A stretch of DNA of 64,000 bases from Prostheceraeus crozeri (GCA_907163375.1 CAJQUW010008947.1:1-64000); one strand, 5' to 3'; shown: positions 9,201 to 16,976, numbered from the stretch's first letter. Notes: a model not told the origin generated them from the sequence alone. Program-made: numbers and translations.

Positions 9201-10270
9201 ATGTTGTTACTATCACAACCTTCAAAGTCTAGTTCATCCTCCCACTGTCTATAGCTATAGGTATGATTTCGATTCGCGTTGATATCATTATAGTGAAAGA
9301 TGGATAGGACTGCATATTTGAAACACTGTGATTTACAATCGACATTGATGACAGCTTTCTTATTATACAACGTTTTTGGTAGTTTAAATGTGCCTCGAGC
9401 TGCATGACTTTCTAATAGGGAAATTTTGAATATGGCTGAGTCCACACCATCAAAAATGAGAGCGCTGTCGCGTTCATTGAATTTATCTACATTTGATTTT
9501 AAACATTGAATGTGAAAATTTAGCCAAGACTCGCAGTCTACAACTTCGGTTGCGGAAGAGGAAGGAACATGAAACTGTATTCTCTCCGTCACTTGACCCG
9601 TTTGAAAATCTATCTTAATATATTTTAGTTTGAGGTAGATGAGCGCCTTCATTCTAAAATTGTCTAAATTGTTGAAGAGCGCTTCGATAATGTTAGAATT
9701 TTGAAGGAGCCACTCAGGAAAATCTACTATTTGAGTATTGGACTCCATGCAGTAGTCGCGTACTAAATTATTATGTGAAACATTAATGAGGGAGATGGTA
9801 GAGGTACCGTTGGTGTAGTGATCATTTGCATGCGTGTGTTGAAGTCTGTGCGAAGATCGCTGAAAGTGACTATCAAAAGAAAGAGGGCACAAATCGCAAG
9901 GAAAGGAGATGTCATCGTCAGAATCAACTTCACCTCCGGAGATTGACGCCGCTTTGCGTTGACACAAACGTTGTTTGATGTGTCGAAGGAGACTGTGCTT
10001 CCTTGTAAACATATGTCCGCAGTCGGCACATTCCCACTCGTTGCCTTGCCGCGAGAGTCCTGAGCTGGAACTCACATCACCTGAAAGAGAAATCATTCTT
10101 TCATCTCTGTTCAAGCCTCAGTGTAGTGTTACAACCTACCTTGACTCAATAACTCTAAACTTTCCTCGAGAAGAGAGGGCGTTGGTGATGAAGTTGATGC
10201 CTGAAATTGAGGAAGATGCTATTAGTCACACGTTTGAGGGAGATGAGAGAGGAAATCTTTAACTTACCAT
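6296..10270 (-). CDS. Type B DNA polymerase with zinc fingers and an endonuclease VII-like insert; probable two-intron 5' end
   Basis: The main ORF (10114-6296, numbered from a non-ATG codon; first ATG 10096) is intact over 1,272 codons. Near the N terminus are C2H2-like fingers at 29-50 and 72-95, and a third at 384-405. Exonuclease motifs are YADIECY (437-443), HNFKGYDSH (571-579) and YLELDVILLADVF (731-743). An endonuclease VII / His-Me-like zinc module lies at 519-556 (CPKCHKTF, RDHDHITGK, CSKC). Polymerase motif A is YYDQNNLYG (822-830), B is NNSLFGKTM (997-1005) and C is GGDTDS (1093-1098). This domain mix is typical of the DNA_pol_B_2 proteins of Maverick/Polinton-like elements. The 5' end fits splicing: ATG at 10270-10268, intron 10267-10201, exon 10200-10140, intron 10139-10081, main exon from 10080. 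Both introns are GT-AG and the frame joins correctly. Predicted product is about 1,281 residues. Confidence 0.85.
10081..10139 (-). other. Predicted intron 2 of the polymerase gene
   Basis: 59 nt on the minus strand, starting GTAGGTTGT and ending in a pyrimidine-rich TTTCTCTTTCAG. Removal joins phase 1 to phase 1 and keeps the long polymerase frame open. The unspliced form places an in-frame ATG (10096) within the intron, so retention would give a product about 15 residues shorter. Confidence 0.6.
10201..10267 (-). other. Predicted intron 1 of the polymerase gene
   Basis: 67 nt on the minus strand. The donor is GTAAGTT directly after an ATG, the acceptor is CTTCCTCAATTTCAG, and a branch-like TGACTAAT lies inside. 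It places the start codon alone at the end of exon 1. Confidence 0.6.
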
Positions 10271-10495
10271 TTTAATGAAATATGATCAGACAGAATAATA
10301 GTCAAAGAGAGAGATCGTGCGTTCGTCACTTGTATGATTCACAGATTAAATGAAATGACCTGAATGTCACATTGCTTATATACTTTCATTCTCTTCATTC
10401 ATTGGATGTTCATTCTGATTGGCTGCTTGTGTATACTTAAGAATTAGAAAAATGTTAAAGTTATCATTATTCAAAGTCAGCATTTCAAAGACAAC
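10271..10495. promoter_or_regulatory. Bidirectional promoter between the polymerase and a small acidic ORF
   Basis: The 225-bp gap between divergent starts contains a TATATAA on the minus strand (10382-10376, about 105 nt from the polymerase ATG). It also has two ATTGG motifs (10401-10405 and 10418-10422, CCAAT boxes on the minus strand) and a GTATACTTAA at 10431 that could serve the plus gene. Spacing fits a divergent eukaryotic-type promoter; start sites are not known. Confidence 0.5.
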
Positions 10496-10891
10496 ATGAC
10501 AAGTCCTCCAACAACACCAAATACCGCATTGGAGTTCTCCTCTCCATGTACATCAGCAAAGGTGCTCGTTACACCAAATGCACCAAGAAAGGCGAAGGTG
10601 GAGAAGACATACAATCTCGACAATATACGAAAGTTATCATTATTGGAGGACGATGAAGAGGAGTTGCCCGACCTAGCAGGCATACGGTGGAAATATTTAC
10701 AATATGATGCCGAAGGGGTGATGGAGATGACCAGCAAGTCGCACTTACATCAAATATGGGAGTGGTACACCCCTAACTCCCAACCGCGAACCGTGGCGGA
10801 GTGGGCGTACATTGAGAAGGTGAGGGACGCTGCAGAAGAACGTTTAAAGCAGCTCAACTGTTTTTGTGATCTATGTGAAGTCAGACTCTAG
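10496..10891 (+). CDS. Small acidic protein of unknown function
   Basis: 131 residues from ATG 10496. The first 30 residues are Ser/Thr/Pro-rich, followed by basic RKAKVEKTY, an acidic stretch LLEDDEEELPDL, and a Trp-rich middle (IRWKYLQY, HQIWEWY, AEWAY). The C terminus is predicted helical and ends in CFCDLC. I do not recognise a family. The clean frame, its own upstream promoter-like region and a poly(A) signal 41 bp after the stop support a real gene. Phosphorylation-prone N terminus and acidic patch would suit a regulatory protein, but nothing proves this. Confidence 0.6.
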   Translation: MTSPPTTPNTALEFSSPCTSAKVLVTPNAPRKAKVEKTYNLDNIRKLSLLEDDEEELPDLAGIRWKYLQYDAEGVMEMTSKSHLHQIWEWYTPNSQPRTVAEWAYIEKVRDAAEERLKQLNCFCDLCEVRL

Positions 10892-10931
10892 GACGATATT
10901 GACGATGAAGACCGTTTGAAATACATGCCAT

Positions 10932-10937
10932 AATAAA
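10932..10937 (+). terminator. Poly(A) signal of the small acidic ORF
   Basis: AATAAA lies 41 bp after the stop codon at 10891 and is followed by a T-rich stretch. Confidence 0.5.
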
Positions 10938-10980
10938 TGTTTATTTCGTATTATCTTTGCTTTCATACTGACTTACTTGA

Positions 10981-11393
10981 ATGGGGTTTTAGTGAATAAT
11001 TTAACCATGTATACTTTTTCATTTGGAAATAGTAGCACGCTTAGTCTAACTTGTAAATCTTAAAACATTTCATATGGACGATGATGGTAGATGAAATAGT
11101 GTCAAATAAATTAAGATAGCTTACACTTCTGATACAGGGATAGCAATCGACTGCGATCCATGTGTAAAGAGCTTGTTAGACTACGGATGGGCTTAAGTGG
11201 ATGATTTAACCATGTATACTTTTTCATTTGGAAATAGTAGCACGCTTAGTCTAACTTGTAAATCTTAAAACATTTCATATGGCCGATGATGGTAGATGAA
11301 ATAGTGTTAAATAAAATTAAGATAGCTTACACTTCTGATACAGGGATAGCAATCGACTGCGATCCATGTGTAAAGAGCTTGTTAGACTACGGA
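10981..11393 (+). repeat. 205-bp tandem duplication (two copies)
   Basis: Copy 1 runs from about 10981 to 11185 and copy 2 from about 11186 to 11393. They share long near-identical stretches such as TTTAACCATGTATAC (copy 1 at about 11000, copy 2 at about 11205) and CAGGGATAGCAATCGACTGC (11135 and 11340). The last motif occurs a third time at 12233. The second copy merges into the open frame starting at 11286; the first copy carries base changes that break that frame. Confidence 0.8.
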
Positions 11394-11733
11394 AGAGAGA
11401 AGTGTGTTATGTTGCGTGTGGCGCGTGAGTGTCCTCCCATTTCATTCCATTCATCAATTCGTCTCATTGATAGAGACAGGTAGAACTCATGGTTCTCATA
11501 GCGTATGCAATGGAAAGTTTTAGGCAACCCTCGACAGTTGGCTAAATGTCGCCCTGGCGCGAATGCATACTACGTTGAGACAGAGGCAATCACTTGCAAA
11601 CATGACGCAGAGAGGTTTAACAAGATTGACCATTGCCGAATGTCCCTTGCGGTATACATAGCTACGGGTTTCACCGCCGCCCTTTACAGGAACGCCCGTC
11701 GAAAGGAAGTATTACACCGAACTTCATTTGCAA
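11286..11733 (+). pseudogene. Possible broken ORF of unknown origin
   Basis: One frame is open from 11286 to 11483, hits TAG at 11481-11483 and another TAG at 11496-11498, and is open again from 11505 into the first 137-bp repeat. The two halves (65 and about 78 codons) have Cys-containing segments (CDPCVKSLL, CRPGANAYY, CKHDAERF). They could be remnants of one gene damaged by two stops. No family recognised, and chance openness in GC-richer DNA is a real alternative. Confidence 0.25.
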
Positions 11734-11871
11734 CGTTCAAGTTGACTGATAGCAGATTCAACTTAATGATAGTATTCGCCAGCCCGAAGACTGCCCAGGG
11801 CAAACCGCGAGGAGGTTCTATCATGTCTTGCCCCATGGTGGCCCTTAAGAGAGCCGATGGTTCGTTCTCGG
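11734..11871 (+). repeat. 137-bp interspersed repeat, copy 1
   Basis: The unit runs from GTTCAAGTTGACTG to GATGGTTCGTTCTCGG. It begins with a hairpin (11739-11764: AAGTTGACTG, loop ATAG, CAGATTCAACTT). It lies 15 bp beyond the stop of the minus-strand ORF at 11887. Copies 2 and 3 differ by only a few bases. Confidence 0.85.
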
Positions 11872-11886
11872 TGACAATTAAGTTGA

Positions 11887-12141
11887 CTATCGGCTTGAAT
11901 AGTCAATAGGTATGACAGCTAGGTTGTCATAGACCCTATACCGCCGAGGTCGTACTGGTGCATCTGGCACCTTTCGGATGCGGGTGGTTTTAGGAGTCCA
12001 CACCTCATCCGTCCAAATGATCTTCTTGATCTTCAACTTCTTCTCATCCTCTTCATCCCACTCGTCGAGGATCATGAAGTTGGGAATGCCGTTGTCTTCA
12101 TCGGTGAAGACGGGAATGTTGTCGGCAGATGTCGCTTCCAT
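11887..12141 (-). CDS. Small ORF of unknown function (84 residues), cassette 1
   Basis: ATG 12141 has A at -3 and G at +4. The product is acidic in the first half (DEDNG, DEWDEEDEKK) and basic later (TTRIRKVPDAPVRPRRYR). No family recognised. A TATATAA lies about 41 bp upstream (12188-12182), and a 137-bp repeat flanks each side (12258-12394 upstream, 11734-11871 downstream). The same promoter-ORF-repeat order recurs in the next ORF, which is the main reason to believe it is a gene. Confidence 0.5.
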   Translation of the reverse strand: MEATSADNIPVFTDEDNGIPNFMILDEWDEEDEKKLKIKKIIWTDEVWTPKTTRIRKVPDAPVRPRRYRVYDNLAVIPIDYSSR

Positions 12142-12181
12142 CGTGACTTCAAATTGAATGAGAAGCGCTACAATCTTCTGG

Positions 12182-12188
12182 CTTATAT
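12182..12188 (-). promoter_or_regulatory. TATA box for the 84-residue ORF
   Basis: Minus-strand CCCTATATAAGCC sits about 41 bp before the ATG at 12141, so transcription would start with a leader of roughly ten bases. Confidence 0.5.
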
Positions 12189-12257
12189 AGGGTTTTCAAC
12201 AATGAATTGCTCAACAGCGAATCAGAATGCTTCAGGGATAGCAATCGACTGCATAAT

Positions 12258-12394
12258 GTTCAAGTTGACTGATAGCAGATTCAACTTAATGATAGTATTC
12301 GCCAGTCCGAAGACTGCCCAGGGCAAACCGCGAGGAGGTTCTATCATGTCTTGCCCCATGGTGGCCCTTAAGAGAGCCGATGGTTCGTTCTCGG
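12258..12394 (+). repeat. 137-bp interspersed repeat, copy 2
   Basis: Nearly identical to copy 1, with the hairpin at 12262-12287. It starts 13 bp past the stop of the minus-strand ORF at 12408. Just left of it is a copy of CAGGGATAGCAATCGACTGC, which also occurs in the 205-bp repeats. Confidence 0.85.
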
Positions 12395-12407
12395 GAGTAA
12401 CGTCATC

Positions 12408-12674
12408 TTACACCCTACCAATTCTGCTGAGAGAGTCTTTGACTCTCTCTTTGGTAGCACTGTCGACTTCCACACTAGCTGGCACATGGCTAAAAAGTGG
12501 AATGTAGCGCCATTCCGTTGGATTGACAGCAGTTGCTGTCATCGGATTGCCAATCCGAGCAAGATTATTAAAAACTCTGTCTTGCTCCTCTAGCCTGACA
12601 AACTCCTCAAATAAATTTCGCGGCCTTAACTGCGGTCCGCGAGGAGAGCTGACTTGACTGTTCGGCGTCTGCAT
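12408..12674 (-). CDS. Small ORF of unknown function (88 residues), cassette 2
   Basis: ATG 12674 has A at -3. The N terminus is Pro/Ser/Gln-rich, followed by a likely helix (RNLFEEFVRLEEQDRVFNNL) and a C-terminal helix (ATKERVKDSLSRIGRV). No family recognised. A TATATAA (12713-12707) lies about 35 bp upstream. It is flanked by 137-bp repeats (12730-12876 upstream, 12258-12394 downstream), as is the 84-residue ORF. Confidence 0.5.
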   Translation of the reverse strand: MQTPNSQVSSPRGPQLRPRNLFEEFVRLEEQDRVFNNLARIGNPMTATAVNPTEWRYIPLFSHVPASVEVDSATKERVKDSLSRIGRV

Positions 12675-12706
12675 GATTGAAATGAAATGAAATGAGAGGC
12701 AGTGGT

Positions 12707-12713
12707 TTATATA
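12707..12713 (-). promoter_or_regulatory. TATA box for the 88-residue ORF
   Basis: Minus-strand GGGGTATATAAACC lies about 35 bp before ATG 12674, with 137-bp repeat copy 3 directly upstream of it. Confidence 0.55.
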
Positions 12714-12729
12714 CCCCTCTAACGCGACG

Positions 12730-12876
12730 CAACGTTCAAGTTGACTGATAGCAGATTCAACTTAATGATAGTATTCGCCAGTCCGAAGACTGCCCAGGGC
12801 AAACCGCGTGGAGGTTCTATCATGTCTTGCCCCTAGGTGGCCCTTAAGAGAGCCGATGGTTCGTTCTCGGGAGTAA
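12730..12876 (+). repeat. 137-bp interspersed repeat, copy 3
   Basis: Same unit as copies 1 and 2, with the hairpin at 12738-12763. It shares an extra GGGAGTAA end with copy 2. A base change makes TAG in the plus frame that is open in the other two copies, which argues against that 45-codon frame being a conserved peptide. The remaining 94 bp to 12970 show nothing further. Confidence 0.85.
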
Positions 12877-12970
12877 ATTGATGGGGTGGTGAAGGCAGGC
12901 AAAGATCTGCAATGAAAATGATATGTATTAGAATAGGATATACTATCTTTTTTGCTTTTCACTTACCAAG

Positions 12971-13504
12971 TTAGTCATCCTTAGGCAGTCTCGCGGGCTT
13001 CCTGATTGAAAATTTGTGCAGATGCCCGCGCATTCTTAGTGTGGCGTGGAGGCATTTCTTGCTCGGATGTCCATGATAGCATACAATGCTTTCGTCCAGG
13101 CTTTTATTGACGAGGACTTCGCCGGCCAGATGGTTATCCCGAATAGGGATGTGGAACTCAAACAAACGATCCTCATTCACACGTTCCCACTCATCCCTCA
13201 TGCGCTCCAACTTCTCACACGCCTGCCTCTCATCACCCCGCCGAGCCACAGTCCTCTCCAACTCAACATTCTTCGCTCTCAACACACTCATCTCCTTCAT
13301 CATCTCCTCAAACTTCGCTTCTGCCTCTCCCATTCTCCTCTCCGCAGCACTCGCCCTCTTCTCACACTCATCATTCTTGTCTTCCAACACTCGCACATTC
13401 TCCTTCAACTCTTTCACAACACGCCTCATACGGATATTCTCATCTGCCACCTCCTTACATTTCACCTCCTTCATTTTCAGCTCACTCAACTCACTCAACG
13501 TTCT
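12971..13504 (-). CDS. Coiled-coil segment in frame after a TAG stop (second half of one gene?)
   Basis: The frame continues directly from the gene at 13505-14197: its TAG (13507-13505) is followed by open codons to 12971. There is no ATG until 13474, nine codons in from the apparent non-ATG start at 13498. Residues to about 115 are highly charged and heptad-like, predicting a long coiled coil. The last 60 residues are different (FHIPIRDNH, VCYHGHPSKKCLH, KFSIRKPARL) and basic. Either a 408-codon protein has acquired one nonsense codon, or the TAG is read through. Function unknown. Confidence 0.5.
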   Translation of the reverse strand, partial: RTLSELSELKMKEVKCKEVADENIRMRRVVKELKENVRVLEDKNDECEKRASAAERRMGEAEAKFEEMMKEMSVLRAKNVELERTVARRGDERQACEKLERMRDEWERVNEDRLFEFHIPIRDNHLAGEVLVNKSLDESIVCYHGHPSKKCLHATLRMRGHLHKFSIRKPARLPKDD

Positions 13505-14197
13505 CTAATTCACCTTCTTCAAACTTTCGTAGCGATCTACCAACAAAGCATGTGCCGCTTGCTGCGACACATGCTTCTTTTCCATGTCCTCATCCCACCG
13601 CGCCGACTGCTTCCGTACCCCACCACCCTTCACTATTGGGGAAGATGAGCTCTTCGGGGGGTCGGTGATGACGATGTCTGACACCTCCGATGACGAAGAG
13701 CTCAACTTCCTCACACACTTCCTCACTCGCTCCCTATCCAAATCCACATCATCCTCATCATCACTCTCAAACACTCTCTTCCGCCACTTGTCAGCCTTCA
13801 AACCGGCCACAGCATTCTCTACCTCATTCTCCACAGCATTCCCACTAGCATTCTCCACAGCATTCCCACTAGCATTCTCAACAACATTCCCACTAGCATT
13901 CTCAACAACATTCTTGGCCTCTTTCTCCAACATTCGCTCCTTCTCAGCATTCATCAACTCCACAAATCTCAAATCGGTCACCAACCCTCCTGTACACTCA
14001 CCATGCCTCCGATAAAACTCGGCCTCCTGCCCAACAACCAACAGCACCCTGCACTTCACACAGGCAACCCTATTCAGGATAACCATGTGGTCGGCCCCTG
14101 CCTTCCTTATGTGGTCCCTGAGACCGTCTCGGCGGTTGATTCGACCGCATACGCACATTTTAATGTGAAACTTCTTATTTCTATCGTTGTTCACCAT
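13505..14197 (-). CDS. Zinc-finger-like, repeat-bearing protein of unknown function
   Basis: 230 residues from ATG 14197, which has a strong AAAATGG context. The N terminus has Cys/His pairs (C15, C17, H29, H37; then C46-x2-C49, H65, C68) that look like two small zinc fingers. An 8-residue repeat (VENASGN plus V or A) occurs about 3.5 times near residues 97-130, encoded by a 24-bp minisatellite. Acidic (ESDDEDDVDLD) and serine-rich (KLSSSSSEVSD) stretches follow, then a Lys/Ser tail. It ends in TAG, but the frame goes on as a coiled coil, so the two may be one gene. No family recognised; a chromatin- or DNA-binding role is only a guess. Confidence 0.55.
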   Translation of the reverse strand: MVNNDRNKKFHIKMCVCGRINRRDGLRDHIRKAGADHMVILNRVACVKCRVLLVVGQEAEFYRRHGECTGGLVTDLRFVELMNAEKERMLEKEAKNVVENASGNVVENASGNAVENASGNAVENEVENAVAGLKADKWRKRVFESDDEDDVDLDRERVRKCVRKLSSSSSEVSDIVITDPPKSSSSPIVKGGGVRKQSARWDEDMEKKHVSQQAAHALLVDRYESLKKVN

Positions 14198-14293
14198 TTT
14201 TGCTGTCAGTACTCAGATTTCTCGTTAACTGTAAGATAATGAAATTAGTATAAGTTTTGAATCATGTAGTACAGTCATATTCCTAAAGCATTA

Positions 14294-15205
14294 CACTTAG
14301 TCAGGAATGATAGATGTGAGTGTAGTGAGTGGCACTCGATCCCGTCGACAGCCCGAAGGCCTTGTACCGATCACTAGGGAAGTGAGAGATCTTCCCCGAT
14401 ACCCGCTCTTTACAGCTAAAGACATCATTGTCACTGCCCCGAAGTGGTAACAGGAACGCCGAGTCAAAGGTAGTGATCAGTAGCTGGGATCTAACCCCTC
14501 AAAGCTGCCTTAGACTTAGTTAAATTTCAAATCTGATAGCAGATTTGAATGTAGTATACAGCCTAGAACATAATATCATCATTCAACATTCAACTTAGTC
14601 AACATTCAACATAATATCAACACTTAGTGAGGAATGATAGATGTGAGTGTAGTGAGTGGCACTCGATCCCGTCGACAGCCCGAAGGCCTTGTACCGATCA
14701 CTAGGGAAGTGAGAGATCTTCCCCGATACCCGCTCTTTACAGCTAAAGACATCATTGTCACTGCCCCGAAGTGGTAACAGCAACGCTGAGTCAAAGGTAG
14801 TGATCAGTAGCTGGGATCTAACCCCTCAAAGCTGCCTTAGACTTAGTTAAATTTCAAATCTGATAGCAGATTTGAATGTAGTATACAGCCTAGAACATAA
14901 TATCATCATTCAACATTCAACTTAGTCAACATTCAACATAATATCAACACTTAGTGAGGAATGATAGATGTGAGTGTAGTGAGTGGCACTCGATCCCGTC
15001 GACAGCCCGAAGGCCTTGTACTGATCACTAGGGAAGTGAGAGATCTTCCCCGATACCCGCTCTTTACAGCTGAAGACATCATTGTCACTGCCCCGAAGTG
15101 GTAACAGGAACGCCGAGTCAAAGGTAGTGATCAGTAGCTGGGATCTAACCCCTCAAAGCTGCCTTAGACTTAGTTAAATTTCAAATCTGATGGCAGATTT
15201 GAACT
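14294..15205 (+). repeat. 327-bp tandem repeat, about 2.8 copies
   Basis: Units start at CACTTAG at 14294, 14621 and 14948, spaced exactly 327 bp and differing at only a few positions. Each ends with a perfect hairpin TTCAAATCTG-loop-CAGATTTGAA (14526-14549, 14853-14876, 15180-15203). Inside are other short inverted repeats, such as GGGAA...TTCCC around a GATC. No convincing ORF. The even copy number and high identity suggest recent expansion. It lies upstream of the zinc-finger/coiled-coil gene and could act as an enhancer, origin or RNA, none of which is shown. Confidence 0.85.
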
Positions 15206-15690
15206 CAGGATACTTGAAAACCTTAGTCTATATGTTAAAACTTTGAAAAAAGTGAAAATTAAGAATTTTTAAAAAATTCCGCATTTTACTACTCATACTA
15301 CTTTTAAAAAATTTTATCAGTAGTAAAGACACTATCAAACTCTATCATACAAACTTTGAAGTAGCAAGGTAGCTTGCCTACTTCAAAAGATAGAGTCCTT
15401 TGAAACACCCGATATCGGGAGCTCAGAGCGACGACCGTCGCTTACCTCGTCTTTCGATGAAGTGATCAGACTTACGTTGTCGGGGGTTTATATATGCTCG
15501 GAAGAAAACTTAAAATGGCTCTATCTCCGAAAGTATTCATCGTAGCGACATTCGGTTTGTTGCAAACGATTCGTCTCATCATTCTTTACAATATGACACC
15601 TGAACCATTCTCATATGACCACGGGAAGTTGGTCCGTCAGCACATGTCCATGTAACATGCCACAAGTGAAAAAATTCCTAAGTGTGAGAG
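15206..15690. other. AT-rich spacer with hairpins and an isolated TATA-like motif
   Basis: No ORF of note. It contains a nested palindrome around 15352-15385 (TTGAAGTAG ... CTACTTCAA), a second inverted pair TTTACTACT ... AGTAGTAAA (about 15284-15325), and GTTTATATATGC near 15486. It separates the 327-bp repeats from the G-tract repeats. Confidence 0.4.
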
Positions 15691-15720
15691 CTCCAGTGTG
15701 GTGAAAATTTTGAAAAATTT

Positions 15721-15870
15721 AAAACTTCCGAATTTCGACCTGGGAACGTCACCAAAACATTTTTCATCAAATTTCACTGACCTCCCCCCCTCCCCCCTCC
15801 CCCCCTCATTCAGAGAAATTTGATGAAAAATGTTTTGGTGACGGTCCCAGGTCGAAATTCCACACTTTGG
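15721..15870. repeat. Inverted junction at the start of the G-tract repeats
   Basis: The left arm (about 15731-15775) reads as the reverse complement of the right arm (15815-15862): AATTTCGACCTGGGA and ACATTTTTCATCAAATTT are matched by AAATTTGATGAAAAATGT and TCCCAGGTCGAAATT. A run of C tracts (15781-15808) forms the centre. So the first repeat unit is head-to-head with the following array. Confidence 0.75.
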
Positions 15871-16976
15871 AAAATTTTCAAAATTTTACCTATACAAAGC
15901 CACTCTGACACTTAGGATTTTTTCAGGTAAGCGAGCTCCGACCTACAATCTTGTAACCGCTCTAACTTTTTAACGAAGACAGATAGGAACAAGCCGATTC
16001 TTTCACTGAATTTGTCTCACTCTTAGCTTTCAAACGAGCTATCACACGACAAAATCCGTCCACTGGAACCAAAGTTAGAAGATTGCTGTCGGGGGGGGGG
16101 GGAGGTCAGTGAAATTTGATGAAAAATGTTTTGGTGACGGTCCCAGGTCGAAATTCCACACTTTGGAAAATTTTCAAAATTTTACCCATACAAAGTCACT
16201 CTGACACTTAGGATTTTTTTTTTCAGGTGTGCGAGCTCCGACCTAAAATCTTGTAACCGCTCTAACTTTTGAACGGCTGGTCCGATTGACTCGCAACAAA
16301 AAATGTTGTCGAGCAGTTTTTTCTCCTCTTTCAAACGAGTAGCTGTAAGACAAAATCCGTCCACTAGAACCAAAGTTAGAAGATTGCTGTCGGGGGGGGG
16401 AGGTCAGTGAAATTTGATGAAAAATGTTTTGGTGACGGTCCCAGGTCGAAATTCCACACTTTGGAAAATTTTCAAAATTTTACCCATACAAAGTCACTCT
16501 GACACTTAGGATTTTTTCAGGTGAGCGAGCTCCGACCTAAAATCTTGTAACCGCTCTAACTTTTGAACGGCTGGTCCGATTGACTCGCAACAAAAAATGT
16601 TGTCGAGCAGTTTTTTCTCCTCTTTCAAACGAGTAGCTGTAAGACAAAATCCGTCCACTAGAACCAAAGTTAGAAGATTGCTGTCGGGGGGGGGGGGGTC
16701 AGTGAAATTTGATGAAAAATGTTTTGGTGACGGTCCCAGGTCGAAATTCCACACTTTGGAAAATTTTCAAAATTTTACCCATACAAAGTCACTCTGACAC
16801 TTAGGATTTTTTCAGGTAAGCGAGATCCGACCTAAAATCTTGTAACCGCTCTAACTTTTGAACGAAGACAGATAGGAACAAGCCGATTCTTTCACTGAAT
16901 TTGTCTCACTCTTAGCTTTCAAACGAGCTATCACACGACAAAATCCGTCCACTGGAAGCCAAAATCGAAGCAAGCT
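15815..16976 (+). repeat. About 296-bp tandem repeats with G tracts, four copies
   Basis: GAAATTTGATGAAAAATG begins units at 15815, 16111, 16409 and 16704. Each unit runs to a GTCGGGGGG tract of varying length (8 to 13 G). All contain a TTTTTTCAGGT that resembles a splice acceptor. Long minus-strand frames inside recur only because the unit recurs, and they are not treated as genes. Copies 1 and 4 share one internal variant and copies 2 and 3 another, suggesting unequal exchange. Confidence 0.85.

Noticed and set aside
12233-12256. Resemblance of ATCGACTGCATAAT to part of U1 snRNA
   Set aside because: Only about a dozen bases match and neither the Sm-site context nor the U1 5' end is present.
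11734-12876. 45-codon plus-strand peptide encoded by the 137-bp repeat
   Set aside because: Open in two copies but stopped by TAG in the third, and each copy joins different flanking codons; the hairpin explains the conservation better.
13046-14239. Long plus-strand frames opposite the zinc-finger/coiled-coil gene
   Set aside because: Products are Ser/Leu/His-biased mirrors of the charged minus-strand gene, typical of antisense shadows.
15781-15808. Herpesvirus-like packaging (pac) signal from C/G tracts
   Set aside because: The element's capsid, protease and polymerase belong to the Polinton-adenovirus-like world, and only the homopolymer tract is similar.
16182-16754. Repeated minus-strand frames of 60-80 codons in the G-tract repeats
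   Set aside because: The same frame reappears because the DNA unit repeats; it is interrupted differently in each unit and matches no family.
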